Below are positions 27,161 through 36,134 of a stretch of 64,000 nucleotides of DNA, piece by piece. Positions within the stretch are counted from its first letter, which is position 1. Every line of letters begins with the position of its first letter. The DNA is from Lentisphaerota bacterium (lineage in GTDB: Bacteria > Verrucomicrobiota > Kiritimatiellia > UBA8416 > JAIOPI01). The stretch is from positions 248,001 to 312,000 of the forward strand of contig JAIOPI010000014.1 in the NCBI GenBank assembly GCA_021413965.1, read 5' to 3'. The notes below the pieces were generated by a model. The model worked only from the letters and a program-made list of their open reading frames with translations, was not told the DNA's origin and searched no databases. The position numbers and the translations under genes were made by a program.

Positions 27161-28729
27161 ATGTCCACCACCAGCCCGCATCCGTTCGTTCCCGTGACGC
27201 GATCCCTGGCCGACGTCCTCGGCCCCGGCCATGTGGCCGCCGTCAGCGCCGCGCGGGCCGTGCTGAGCGGCGAGGCCGAGTCCGATGTCCGGGCCATGGC
27301 GATGGCGCCCGTGTCCTTCTATCCGCCCGCCTTCCAGGCGCGGCTGGCGGGGCTGCTCGGGCGTGTCGGCCAGGTGGTAACGCCGCCGCCGCCCGAGACC
27401 GCGTCCGGCGCGGGGTCCGGCGCCTTTCGCGCGGCGACGAAGCGCGCGGCCGCGCCGCTGAGCGCGTGCGGATACTACCGCGTTGGCGAAGACGGCCGCC
27501 TGTATCTCATCACCAAGAGCGAGCACTACCACGCGCCGGTGGGGCACGCCTTCCCGGGGTATGCGCTGGTGGAGCGGGCGCGCGCGCTTGGCATTCCCAA
27601 CGCCACGCACAACAACACGCGCGGATCCATCACGCGGCGCCTGGAGGAGGAACTGGTTCGCACGGCCAACGGACTGGCGCGCGGCGACCGCCCGGGACTG
27701 GACGCGGTGGTGGCGCGCCGGGATGATCTGCGCGTGCTGAACCGGGTGCTCAACCTGGAGACCGGCAGCCTGGCGATGGAGGCGGCGCTGAAGCTCATGC
27801 TGGCCCGCTTCTATCGCATGCAGGCAGACATGCCCGAACCTCGCTACCACGGGCGGCGCCCCGTCATCCTGGTGATGGGGGATGACGACGGGGGGCTGCT
27901 GGCGAACTACCACGGCACCACGGTCATCGCACAGATGCTGCGGGGGATGTGGCCGGAGTGGCAGGCGCGCCTGTCGGCGGCGGAGGCCTGGCGGGTGGTG
28001 CCGATCCGTCCGAACTGCGGCGAGGACCTGGAGCGCGCCTTTGCCACCTACGAGCAGGGGCCTTGGAAGATCGCCGGCTTCGTCCACGAGATCGTGATGA
28101 TGAACTACGGTGGGCGCCTCCTGACGCCTGCCTTTCTGCGCGATGCCCACGCGCGCTGCGCGCGGCATGACGTTCCCACCGTAGTCGATGAGATTCAGTC
28201 CTGCATGTGGGCGCCATCGCTCTACCTGTTTCGCGAATACGGGCTGCAGCCGTCGTGCGTGGCAATCGGCAAGGGCTTCCCCGGTGGTGAATACCCCGCG
28301 TCCCGGCTGCTCTTCAGTTCGGCGCTGGATGTCATGCCGCAATTCGGGGCGCTGGTGACGAACGGCCAGGAAGAACTGGCGTCGCTGGCTTACCTGGTGA
28401 CGATGGAATGGGCCCTGGCCAATGCCGGCGTGACTGCGGAGCTGGGTGCAGGTTACGAGAAGCGCGTCCGGGAGCTGGCGGCACGGTTCCCGGCCACGGT
28501 TGCGGGGGTTGACGGCTGGCGGCACCTCACGTCGATCCGCTTCGCGGGCCTGGACGAGGCACGGGCGTTTGCCGCCGGACTGGCGCGGCGCGGGCTCGAT
28601 GCCAGTGCCCAGACTTACAAGGCCGATTGCCCGCCGGTGGTACTCACGAAGCTGCCGCTGATCGCCGACCTGGCCATGATCGATTTCGTGATCGAGGCCT
28701 TTCGTCAGGAACTGGAGGCGATGGCATGA
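27161..28729 (+). CDS. Class III aminotransferase, PLP-dependent, 522 aa
   Basis: The fold matches the glutamate-1-semialdehyde / 4-aminobutyrate aminotransferase group. FVHEIVMMNYGGRLL is followed by the PLP-binding Asp region PTVVDEIQSCMWAP, and AIGKGFPGGEYPAS contains the Schiff-base Lys371. The N-terminal ~100 residues are longer than usual. It is first in an operon with a DeoR regulator and sugar enzymes, so it may transaminate an amino sugar or keto sugar. The start at 27161 is preceded by AT-rich promoter-like sequence and no clear ribosome binding site. It overlaps the regulator by 4 nt. Confidence 0.85.
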   Translation: MSTTSPHPFVPVTRSLADVLGPGHVAAVSAARAVLSGEAESDVRAMAMAPVSFYPPAFQARLAGLLGRVGQVVTPPPPETASGAGSGAFRAATKRAAAPLSACGYYRVGEDGRLYLITKSEHYHAPVGHAFPGYALVERARALGIPNATHNNTRGSITRRLEEELVRTANGLARGDRPGLDAVVARRDDLRVLNRVLNLETGSLAMEAALKLMLARFYRMQADMPEPRYHGRRPVILVMGDDDGGLLANYHGTTVIAQMLRGMWPEWQARLSAAEAWRVVPIRPNCGEDLERAFATYEQGPWKIAGFVHEIVMMNYGGRLLTPAFLRDAHARCARHDVPTVVDEIQSCMWAPSLYLFREYGLQPSCVAIGKGFPGGEYPASRLLFSSALDVMPQFGALVTNGQEELASLAYLVTMEWALANAGVTAELGAGYEKRVRELAARFPATVAGVDGWRHLTSIRFAGLDEARAFAAGLARRGLDASAQTYKADCPPVVLTKLPLIADLAMIDFVIEAFRQELEAMA

Positions 28730-29538
28730 AGACCGATCCCGCCAGTATCCGGAAGGCGGGCGCCTCCGTCCGCCGCCAGCGCATCCTGGAGGCGCTGGCC
28801 GGCAAGGCGGAAGTCGGTGTCTCCGAGCTGGTGGCTCGATGCCGCGTGACGGACATGACCATCCGGCGCGACCTCGCACAGCTGGAGCAACAGGGCCGGC
28901 TGACGCGGACGCACGGCGGTGCGATGCTGGCGGCTCCGGCCATGGTCGCCTTTGCCTTCCAGCGGCGACAGCAGGTGCACCTCGCGGAGAAGACGGCCAT
29001 TGCGCGGGAGGCGGCACGGCTGATTCAGCCCGGCATGACGGTGATCCTGGACACCGGCACCACGACCTTGGAGGTGGCGCGGCACCTGGGCGGCGTGCCG
29101 GGACTCAAGGTGCTGACCAGTTCCCTGGCCATCGCGTCCGCCCTTCTGGCGCATCCCGACCTGGAACTGGTGCTGCTGGGCGGCACGGTCAGCGCGCACA
29201 GTCCGGACCTCACGGGCTTGCTGACCGAGGACAATCTGGCATCCTTTCGTGCGGACCTGGCCGTCATCGGCGCTGATGCGGCAGATGCCCGAGGGCTCTA
29301 CACCAGCAGCCAGCCTATCGCGCGCGTCTCACGGGCCATGATCGCCAATGCCGCCCGGACTGTACTGGTGGCCGACAGCAGCAAATTCGGGAAGACGGCA
29401 TTCACGCGGTTTGCGGGGTGGCGCCAGATTCATCAGCTGGTCACGGATGACGGGCTGCCGGCCGTGGCGCGGCGCTGGATCCCGAAGGCCACCCGGTGTC
29501 GGCTTGTGAAATCCGGCGCGCGCGGCGGGCGCGCATGA
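28726..29538 (+). CDS. DeoR-family transcriptional regulator, 270 aa
   Basis: The N-terminal helix-turn-helix is complete (RRQRILEALAGKAEVGVSEL, VTDMTIRRDLAQLEQQGRL, RTHGGAML). The sensor domain has the phosphosugar-binding signature DTGTTTLEVARHL, LTSSLAIASALL and VVADSSKFGKTAF. DeoR proteins usually repress sugar catabolic genes and respond to a phosphorylated intermediate. The ATG overlaps the aminotransferase stop (ATGA), and the sugar kinase follows 83 nt after its stop. The kinase product is therefore a plausible inducer. It probably controls this operon and perhaps the divergent Gfo/Idh gene. Confidence 0.92.
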   Translation: MKTDPASIRKAGASVRRQRILEALAGKAEVGVSELVARCRVTDMTIRRDLAQLEQQGRLTRTHGGAMLAAPAMVAFAFQRRQQVHLAEKTAIAREAARLIQPGMTVILDTGTTTLEVARHLGGVPGLKVLTSSLAIASALLAHPDLELVLLGGTVSAHSPDLTGLLTEDNLASFRADLAVIGADAADARGLYTSSQPIARVSRAMIANAARTVLVADSSKFGKTAFTRFAGWRQIHQLVTDDGLPAVARRWIPKATRCRLVKSGARGGRA

Positions 29539-29620
29539 GAACCAATCGATGCATCGTCTTCGCGCGTGACCGTTGGGAATCGCCGTTCCTTCCGGCACGG
29601 CCGCGCCTTGGGCAGTGGAC

Positions 29621-30985
29621 ATGAGCGTAAACGCCAACGCAAGTCGCGGCGGACTCCTCATCGGTCTCGACCTCGGGACCAGTGCCATCAAGGGCGTCCT
29701 GATGGATGCCCGGGGCCAGGTGCTGGCCGAGGCGGGTGCGGAGACCCGCTTCCTTCACCCGCACCCCGGATGGGTGGACATTGATCCCGACGCGCACTAC
29801 GCCAATGTCTGCCGGGTCTTGCGTGCCCTGGCCGCGGCGGCGCCGGGCGACGTCACGGCGCTGGCCATGGCGGCCGCCTCCGGCAATACCCTGCTCACCG
29901 ATGACGCGGGCACGCCTCTGACCACGATCATCAGCTGGATGGACGCCCGGGCTCAGCAGGCCCCGCCCGCCGTGCTGGCCGGGCTCCCCGCCGCCGAAGT
30001 CGCGCGGATTACCGGCTGGCCGTGCGTCGATTGCCTCCCGCTGGCGCATCTGGCGTGGATGCGCGAGCAACGTCCCGGGCTCTGGGCCCGGGTTGCTCAC
30101 GCGGGCATGGACACCGATTGGCTGCTGCACCGGTTGACCGGACGGTGGATGATGGATGTGTCGACGGCCACAACGTTTCACCTCGTGGATCAGGTTGCCG
30201 GCGTGTACCACGCGCCGTTTCTGGCGCACCTGGGCCTGCGGCGCGATCAGCTTTCGCCCTTGGCGCCGGTCGGTGTCGCGGTGGGGGCGCTGACGGCATC
30301 CGCGCAGAACGACACCGGCCTGCGCAAGTCGACGACCGTCGTCACGGGCTGCTTCGATCATCCGGCGGCGGCGCGCGCGGTCGGCGTGTTGGCGCCAGGG
30401 CAGCTCATGCTCTCCTGCGGCACGTCCTGGGTCGGGTTCATGCCGTGTCTGGAGCGCCAGGCGGTTCTGGAGGCGCAACTCCTGTGCGATCCGTTCCTGG
30501 CCCCGCGCGGGGGGCCGTGGGGCGGCATGTTCTCCATTCCGCAGATCGGCACGACCATCGAGTGGTATATCACGCACGTCATTGCCCCGGGTGAGCGCGA
30601 TCCGATCCGCTGCTTCAACGAGTCGGCCGCCGAGGCGTTGCCGGGAGCGGGTGGCCTTGAGATCGATCTGCGCGCCGCCCCGCAGCCGGTGTCCGGCAGC
30701 CGCGCCAACGTCAGTCGTGCCGTCATGGAAGGCGCCGCCCGGCTCTTGAACGCCAGGCTCCTGGCGCTCAAGGACCGCGGATGGGCGTACGATCGTGCCG
30801 TCATGGTGGGGGGGCCCGCCGCCAGCCCGGTCTGGCCGCGCATCGTCAGCGAGATCACAGGGCTGGGGCTCTCCGTGGGCGGCCGCTCGGCCGGTGCGCG
30901 CGGCGCGGCCTTGCTGGCGGGCATTGGCACGGGCATGTTTCGCGATGAACAGGATGCCGTGAAACGCACGGGAGGCCGGTCATGA
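29621..30985 (+). CDS. FGGY-family carbohydrate kinase (xylulokinase-like), 454 aa
   Basis: The ATPase fold is shown by LLIGLDLGTSAIKGVLMDAR at the N-terminus, HPGWVDIDPDAHY, and the C-terminal nucleotide-binding DRAVMVGGPAASPVWPRI. FGGY kinases phosphorylate ketoses or polyols such as xylulose, fuculose, rhamnulose, gluconate or glycerol. Together with the isomerase-like gene downstream, an aldose to ketose to ketose-phosphate route is likely. The start at 29621 aligns with the family N-terminus. It overlaps the next amidohydrolase by 4 nt. The substrate is not determined. Confidence 0.9.
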   Translation: MSVNANASRGGLLIGLDLGTSAIKGVLMDARGQVLAEAGAETRFLHPHPGWVDIDPDAHYANVCRVLRALAAAAPGDVTALAMAAASGNTLLTDDAGTPLTTIISWMDARAQQAPPAVLAGLPAAEVARITGWPCVDCLPLAHLAWMREQRPGLWARVAHAGMDTDWLLHRLTGRWMMDVSTATTFHLVDQVAGVYHAPFLAHLGLRRDQLSPLAPVGVAVGALTASAQNDTGLRKSTTVVTGCFDHPAAARAVGVLAPGQLMLSCGTSWVGFMPCLERQAVLEAQLLCDPFLAPRGGPWGGMFSIPQIGTTIEWYITHVIAPGERDPIRCFNESAAEALPGAGGLEIDLRAAPQPVSGSRANVSRAVMEGAARLLNARLLALKDRGWAYDRAVMVGGPAASPVWPRIVSEITGLGLSVGGRSAGARGAALLAGIGTGMFRDEQDAVKRTGGRS

Positions 30986-32013
30986 GCGTGGACATCAGCG
31001 ATGCCGATCGAGAACTCTATGCGCGCGAACTGAGGGCCTTCCTGCCCGCCAGAATCTTCGACGCGCACATCCACCTGTTCGATCGCGCCTGCCTCGTGCC
31101 GGGGTATCAGTTCCCCCCCAGGAATTGCTTCAGCAAATTCGGGGGCGCCTTTACGCTGGAGCAGTACCTGGCCGGGATGGCCGCCATGCTCCCGGAACAG
31201 GAGTGCCACTTCAACAGTTTCGGGCTGCCCTCGTATGACGCCGATCTGGACGCGTCGGCCGCCTATTCCGGACGTATCTCGGACAACCGGGGCCGCTTTG
31301 CCATGGCGCTGGTCTGCCCGTCTGACACGGCCGCCGCTGTCCGACGTCGGGTGCTCGAGAATCGCCTGATTGGCTACAAGCCGTACCTCGATTTTGTGAA
31401 GGGCAAGTCCCGGAACGACGTGACGATCCACGACATGCTGCCGACGGCGCAAATGGCGGTGGCCGAGGAACTGGGGCTCGCGATCATGCTGCATATTCCG
31501 CGCGCGGAGCGGTTGGCGGATCCGGTGAACCAGGCGCAGCTGGTGGAGTTGTGCCGGCGCTATCCGGCGGTGCGGATCATCGTTGCGCACATCGGGCGGG
31601 CCTACTACCTGGATGCCGTCAAGGGCCTGCTCGACGGCATCGCGGCCTGCCCGAACGCCTACGTGGACACGGCCATGGTCAATCATGAAGGCGTGCTGGA
31701 ATACACGTTCCGCCATTTCCCGCGTGACCGCATCCTGTTCGGGTCCGACGCGCCAATCGCGTTCCTGCGCGGGAAGTCGGTGGAGATCAACCGCCAGTAT
31801 GCGTACCTGATGGCGGAGGCATATGACATCGGGACATCGATCTACGACGCGCGGGGCGCGGTGAGCTTCACCACGTTCTATAATGAGCAACTGCGCGGGA
31901 TGCGGCTGGCGTCCGAACGCGCCGGGCTGACGCGCGCGGAAATCGAGGATGTCTTTTTCAACAATGCGTCCCGCCTCTTCCGTGTGGCGGCGGCGCGCTA
32001 CGGCACCGAGTGA
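30982..32013 (+). CDS. Amidohydrolase-2-type protein, 343 aa
   Basis: A TIM-barrel metal hydrolase signature is visible: IFDAHIHLFDRAC (HxH), LAIMLHIPRAE, VRIIVAHIGRAYYL and DRILFGSDAPIAFL with the catalytic Asp. The family (PF04909) includes sugar lactonases, decarboxylases and hydrolases. It is embedded by a 4-nt overlap in the kinase-isomerase operon and may open or form a sugar lactone. It is distinct in sequence from the amidohydrolase at 17427. The substrate is unknown. Confidence 0.85.
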   Translation: MSVDISDADRELYARELRAFLPARIFDAHIHLFDRACLVPGYQFPPRNCFSKFGGAFTLEQYLAGMAAMLPEQECHFNSFGLPSYDADLDASAAYSGRISDNRGRFAMALVCPSDTAAAVRRRVLENRLIGYKPYLDFVKGKSRNDVTIHDMLPTAQMAVAEELGLAIMLHIPRAERLADPVNQAQLVELCRRYPAVRIIVAHIGRAYYLDAVKGLLDGIAACPNAYVDTAMVNHEGVLEYTFRHFPRDRILFGSDAPIAFLRGKSVEINRQYAYLMAEAYDIGTSIYDARGAVSFTTFYNEQLRGMRLASERAGLTRAEIEDVFFNNASRLFRVAAARYGTE

Positions 32014-32022
32014 GGAGGAACC

Positions 32023-33450
32023 ATGACGACCCCAACCACCGGACCGAGGGCGGGACTGCTCCCTTTCTACCTGAAGCTCTACGACGACCTCAAGCCGGAG
32101 TGCCGGGCCGCCTTTGGCGGTTTCACGGCCGAGATCACGGCCGCGCTTCAGGCGCGCGGCATTGCGGTGGAGCTCGCGCCGGTGTGCCGCCTCGCGGCCG
32201 AATTCCAGGCGGCCGTGGACCGCTTCGAGGCGGCGGGCGTCGATTGCATCGTCACGCTGCATCTGGCTTACTCACCATCCCTGGAGGCCCTGGACGCCTT
32301 CTGCCGGTCGCGGCTTCCCGTCGTGATCCTGGACGCCACCATGGACGCGGCTTTCGGGCGCGCGGTGTCGCCGGACCGGATCATGTACAACCACGGCGTG
32401 CACGGGGTGATGGACTTCGCCTCGATGCTGTGTCGGCGCCGTCGCCCCTTTGAAATCGTGGCTGGCCATGGCGCAGTCCCGCGCACGCAGGACCGGGCCG
32501 CCGACTTCGTGCGCGCGGCGTTTGGCGCGCGCCGCCTGCGCGGGAGCCGGGTGCTGCGCGTGGGCCATCCCTTTGCCGGCATGGGCGACTTCGCCGTTGC
32601 CGAGGACGTGCTGGCGAACGTCCTCGGCATACAGGCGGACCAGGCGGGCGTGGAGGCCTTGGATGAGGCGGTGCGGCGTGTCACCGATGCCGCGGTACAA
32701 CTCGAAGTGACGCAGGACCGAGAGCGTTTCTGCTGCGAGCTTGCGGCGGAGTCCCATGCGCGCTCGGTTCGGGTGGGGCTTGGGCTGCGGGCGTTGCTCG
32801 AGGCCGGACGGTACGGCGGCTTCAGCGTGAACTTCGAGGCGTTCAATCGATCGGATCGCCCGGCCGACACGATGCCGTTCCTGGAGATTTCCAAGGCCAT
32901 GGCGCGCGGGGTGGGCTACGCGGGCGAAGGGGACGTGCTCACAGCTGCGCTCGTCGGCGCACTGGCCCGCAGCTTCGGGGCGGTCACCTTCACCGAGATC
33001 TTTTGCCCGGACTGGGCCGGTGAGAGCCTGTTTCTCTCGCACATGGGCGAGATCAGTCCTGCCGTCGCGGGCGACCGGCCGCGCATCATCGCGAAGCCGC
33101 TGTTCAGCGGGGGGTCGCGCGATCCGGCCTTGCTGACCTGCGCGGTGAAGGCGGGCCCGGCCGTGTTCGTCAATCTCGCGCCCGGCCCCGACGACACGTT
33201 TTCTCTCATCATCGCCCCGGTCGACGTCCTCGCCGAGGAGGTGCCTCTCGACCCTGCCATGCGTGATGTCGTACGCGCCTGGGTGCGCCCGCCGGGCGGC
33301 GTGGTGCCGTTCCTGGAAGCCTATTCGCGCGCCGGCGGCACGCATCACAGCGCGCTCGTGCTGGGTGACCGCGCGGAGGCCGTGGCCGCCTTCGGCCGCC
33401 AGGCCGGGCTGACGGTGGTGCGGCTTGACGCACCCGCAGGCTCCCGATGA
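32023..33450 (+). CDS. L-fucose/L-arabinose isomerase-family protein, 475 aa
   Basis: The architecture matches ketol isomerases of the fucose/arabinose group. The N-terminal part (LPFYLKLYDDLKP, DCIVTLHLAYSPSLEAL) and the conserved RIMYNHGVHGVMDFASML resemble arabinose isomerase. FEAFNRSDRPADTMPFLEIS and TFTEIFCPDW in the C-terminal part are expected to supply metal ligands. AGGAGGAACC precedes the ATG. In the operon it would convert an aldose to the ketose used by the kinase. The fucosidase and sulfatases nearby make L-fucose a candidate, but annotation to a named sugar is not supported. Confidence 0.8.
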   Translation: MTTPTTGPRAGLLPFYLKLYDDLKPECRAAFGGFTAEITAALQARGIAVELAPVCRLAAEFQAAVDRFEAAGVDCIVTLHLAYSPSLEALDAFCRSRLPVVILDATMDAAFGRAVSPDRIMYNHGVHGVMDFASMLCRRRRPFEIVAGHGAVPRTQDRAADFVRAAFGARRLRGSRVLRVGHPFAGMGDFAVAEDVLANVLGIQADQAGVEALDEAVRRVTDAAVQLEVTQDRERFCCELAAESHARSVRVGLGLRALLEAGRYGGFSVNFEAFNRSDRPADTMPFLEISKAMARGVGYAGEGDVLTAALVGALARSFGAVTFTEIFCPDWAGESLFLSHMGEISPAVAGDRPRIIAKPLFSGGSRDPALLTCAVKAGPAVFVNLAPGPDDTFSLIIAPVDVLAEEVPLDPAMRDVVRAWVRPPGGVVPFLEAYSRAGGTHHSALVLGDRAEAVAAFGRQAGLTVVRLDAPAGSR

Positions 33451-34619
33451 CTTCGCCCCCTCCTGACACGTTCCTGCCGTTCGCCGATCGCTGGCAGGCG
33501 AATGCCAGGCTGGCGCTCGACACGATGGCCATGCACCCGACGCGTGGCATTCCCACGTGGATGCTGAACGACATGCAGTGGGAACATCTCGAGACGCTGT
33601 CCGGCCATCCGGCGGGGAGTTACGAACGGGACCCGGTGACGGTCTACCGCGATTTTCAACTCAAGGCCGGCACCTGCTACATCGACCAGTGGATTCCCAA
33701 GAACCCGTTGACCATGAAAGGGCAGGGATACGGGGCGGACACTCAGCGCGGGGCCACCACGGGAGCCGACGCCATCGTCCGTGACGGCCGGGTGATTGAC
33801 TCGCCGGAGGCCGTCGTCGAGCACATGGAGACGGTCATCTTCCCCGCATGGGCGCGGTGGCGGGACGAACTTGAGGCCAACGCCGACGACGAGGTCCGCC
33901 GGCGCATTGCCGGCGAGGTTGCCGTGCAGGCGCGCTTTGGCATGAACATGCTCAAGGGGCCCTACGGCAACTTCTTCTCCTTCCCCGGATTTCTTTACGC
34001 GGAATACGGCTACGCCAACTACTTCATGGCCTACGCGCTGTATCCGGACGTCATGGAGCGCGGGTTCCGGATCCACGCCGACGCCTCCGTGGTTCACAAT
34101 CGGATTGCCGCCCGGGCCATCATCGAGGGGGGCCTGCCGCGTCTGGTGCGCCTCGATCACGACATGGCCGACTCGCGTGGCACGCTGGTGAATGTGGAGA
34201 GCCTCGACCGGTTGTGGTTCCCGCCCTTTGCCCGCGCCATCCAACCTTTCCTGGACGCCGGGATCCGGCTGATCTGGCACTGCGATGGCAACCTGATGGA
34301 GATGGTGCCACGCCTGCTGGAGGCGGGCATCGGCGGCTTCCAGGGGTTCCAGTACGAAGACGGCATGGACTACGAGAAGCTCTGCGGCATGACCGACCGG
34401 GAAGGCAATCCTCTGTTCATCATCGCCGGGGTATCCGTGACTCGCACGCTTCCGCACGGCACGCCGGGGGATGTCCGGCGCGAGATGGACTGGCTGGTGG
34501 AGAAGGGGCCGAAAGTGGGGCTGATGCTCGGTTGCAGCAGTTCCATTGCTCCCGGCGTGCCCCTGGAAAATATAAAGACGTTGATCGAGGGGTTCGCGCA
34601 CTATCGGGGGAACCGGTGA
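33447..34619 (+). CDS. Uroporphyrinogen-decarboxylase-family protein, 390 aa
   Basis: A TIM barrel of the URO-D superfamily (PF01208-like) is recognised from GNFFSFPGFLYAEYGYAN, LDAGIRLIWHCDGNLMEMV, AGIGGFQGFQYEDG and GLMLGCSSSIAPGVP. True HemE is unlikely given the sugar operon context and the altered N-terminus. Relatives include corrinoid methyltransferases (MtaA-like) and many uncharacterised proteins beside sugar genes in PVC bacteria. It overlaps the isomerase gene by 4 nt. Its role in the pathway is unknown. Confidence 0.8.
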   Translation: MTSPPPDTFLPFADRWQANARLALDTMAMHPTRGIPTWMLNDMQWEHLETLSGHPAGSYERDPVTVYRDFQLKAGTCYIDQWIPKNPLTMKGQGYGADTQRGATTGADAIVRDGRVIDSPEAVVEHMETVIFPAWARWRDELEANADDEVRRRIAGEVAVQARFGMNMLKGPYGNFFSFPGFLYAEYGYANYFMAYALYPDVMERGFRIHADASVVHNRIAARAIIEGGLPRLVRLDHDMADSRGTLVNVESLDRLWFPPFARAIQPFLDAGIRLIWHCDGNLMEMVPRLLEAGIGGFQGFQYEDGMDYEKLCGMTDREGNPLFIIAGVSVTRTLPHGTPGDVRREMDWLVEKGPKVGLMLGCSSSIAPGVPLENIKTLIEGFAHYRGNR

Positions 34620-34738
34620 CGGGATATTCGCCGCGAACCTGAAACTCAGGGCACGGGATACGGACCATCAGTGGCGGGGCGACCGTCGTGTGTGTCGCTT
34701 CTACGACGGGCTGTCAGGAACTCGGGAGGGACGCAGAC

Positions 34739-35995
34739 ATGGGGATCAGCATCGGATTGGTGGGGCTGGGGTCGTTCGGCAGCTGTTTTGCACCGCTGTT
34801 CAAGAACCATCCATTCGTGAGCAGGATCGGTCTCTGCGACCGGGAGCCGTCGCGGCTGGCGACGTTCGCGCATGATCCCTTCTACCAGGACAAGCTGCAT
34901 CCGCGGGACTGCTACGAGTCGCTGGATGCGATCTGCGAGGCCGATTTTGACGCACTGGTGATCATCACCCAGCCCTGGCTTCACGCGCCACAGTGCATTC
35001 AGGCGATGGAGCGCGGCAAAGACGTCTACAGCGCCGTGCCGATCATGTCCATTCCGCACGACGCTGAGATCCTGGACTGGTGCGACAAGCTGGTCACGAC
35101 GGTGCGACGCACCGGACAGCGTTACATGTTGGGCGAGACCACGTACTACCGCCCGCAGGCCATGTACTGCCGGCGGCAAGCGCGCGCGGGGGCCTTTGGC
35201 GCGTTTGTCTACGCCGAGGGCGAGTACATGCATGACGTGGACCATGACTGCAACTTGCGCCGGGTGAATAGCGGTCGCACGGCCAGCACGTCCGGCAAGG
35301 AATGGCTGCCGATCCGCGACCGCTACATGCGGGCGGGCGTGTATGGCGGTCCCATGCACTACCCGACCCACTCGGTGAGCGGGCCCGTGTGCGTCATGCG
35401 CGCCCATGCCGTCAAGGTCAATGCGTATGGATACCGCAACCAGGAGTCGGATCCTTTCTTTACCGATGTCGCCTTCAGCAACGAGATGGCGCTTTTCGCC
35501 ATGAGCAACGGTGCCACCGTGCGGATTCTCGAGATGCGGGAGACGCCAGGCATCGTTGGGCAAGATCCGGAAACCTTCCGCGTCTTCGGCACGCGCGGTG
35601 CCTTTTCGGAGAACCGGTGGTTTCAAATCAAGCGGCCGGATGCTCCCATAACGGATATGGCCAACCTGCCCACGCCGACGACCACGCCCCTGACGTCCGC
35701 CGAGATGTTCGACCCGTTGCCGCCGGAAGTGGAGATGGCGTTCAAGCGGATCCTGCACCCGGATGCGGACGGGGTCGCGGGGCCTGGGCTCGACTTCAGT
35801 CCCCAGGGGCACGGCGGTTCGCACCCCTACCTGGTGCACGAATTCGTCTCGGCCGTTGCACAGAGGCGCCAGCCCGCCATCAACGTCTGGGAGGCGGTCC
35901 GTTACATGGCCATGGGCGTTGCCGCCCACCAGTCCGCGCTGAAGCACGGCGAGACGGTCAGCGTCCCGGACTGGGGCGACGCCCCTCCAGCGTGA
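34739..35995 (+). CDS. Gfo/Idh/MocA-family oxidoreductase, 418 aa
   Basis: The start at 34739 follows GGGAGGGACGCAGAC. The Rossmann part reads ISIGLVGLGSFGSCFAPLF and FDALVIITQPWLHAPQCIQA. At the EKP position the sequence is SAV (GKDVYSAVPIMSI), again lacking the family Lys. The second half has the usual alpha/beta domain (GGPMHYPTHSVSGPVCVMR, HPYLVHEFVSAVAQRRQPAI). These enzymes use NAD(P) to oxidise or reduce sugars at ring hydroxyls. It is last in the sugar operon, separated by 119 nt, and is convergent with the redox lipoprotein. Confidence 0.88.
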   Translation: MGISIGLVGLGSFGSCFAPLFKNHPFVSRIGLCDREPSRLATFAHDPFYQDKLHPRDCYESLDAICEADFDALVIITQPWLHAPQCIQAMERGKDVYSAVPIMSIPHDAEILDWCDKLVTTVRRTGQRYMLGETTYYRPQAMYCRRQARAGAFGAFVYAEGEYMHDVDHDCNLRRVNSGRTASTSGKEWLPIRDRYMRAGVYGGPMHYPTHSVSGPVCVMRAHAVKVNAYGYRNQESDPFFTDVAFSNEMALFAMSNGATVRILEMRETPGIVGQDPETFRVFGTRGAFSENRWFQIKRPDAPITDMANLPTPTTTPLTSAEMFDPLPPEVEMAFKRILHPDADGVAGPGLDFSPQGHGGSHPYLVHEFVSAVAQRRQPAINVWEAVRYMAMGVAAHQSALKHGETVSVPDWGDAPPA

Positions 35996-36105
35996 TGGCG
36001 AAGACCCACTTCGTGAGGGGTGAGGTCCGATGCACGGCCCGCTTCAAGCGTTGCCGATGAGTGGCGGCTTGGCGAACACAAACGGTCGGTTTGTCGGGGG
36101 TGGGG

Positions 36106-36134
36106 GAGCGGCGCTCGATTCAGGTGCGCCGCTC
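36106..36134. terminator. Inverted repeat between convergent genes
   Basis: GAGCGGCGC (36106-36114) pairs perfectly with GCGCCGCTC (36126-36134), leaving an 11-nt loop. It lies between two convergent genes and touches the stop codon of the minus-strand gene. There is no T-tract, so termination is only suggested by position. Confidence 0.4.

Noticed and set aside
27161..28729. Possible glutamate-1-semialdehyde aminomutase (HemL)
   Set aside because: It has the class III fold, but the N-terminus is atypical and the operon context is sugar catabolism, so a haem-pathway name is not supported.
30358..32262. A 634-codon minus-strand open frame opposite the kinase and amidohydrolase
   Set aside because: The plus-strand genes have all family motifs and overlap as an operon.
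33447..34619. HemE, uroporphyrinogen decarboxylase
   Set aside because: The superfamily match is clear, but the gene is embedded in a sugar operon and lacks the typical HemE N-terminal signature.
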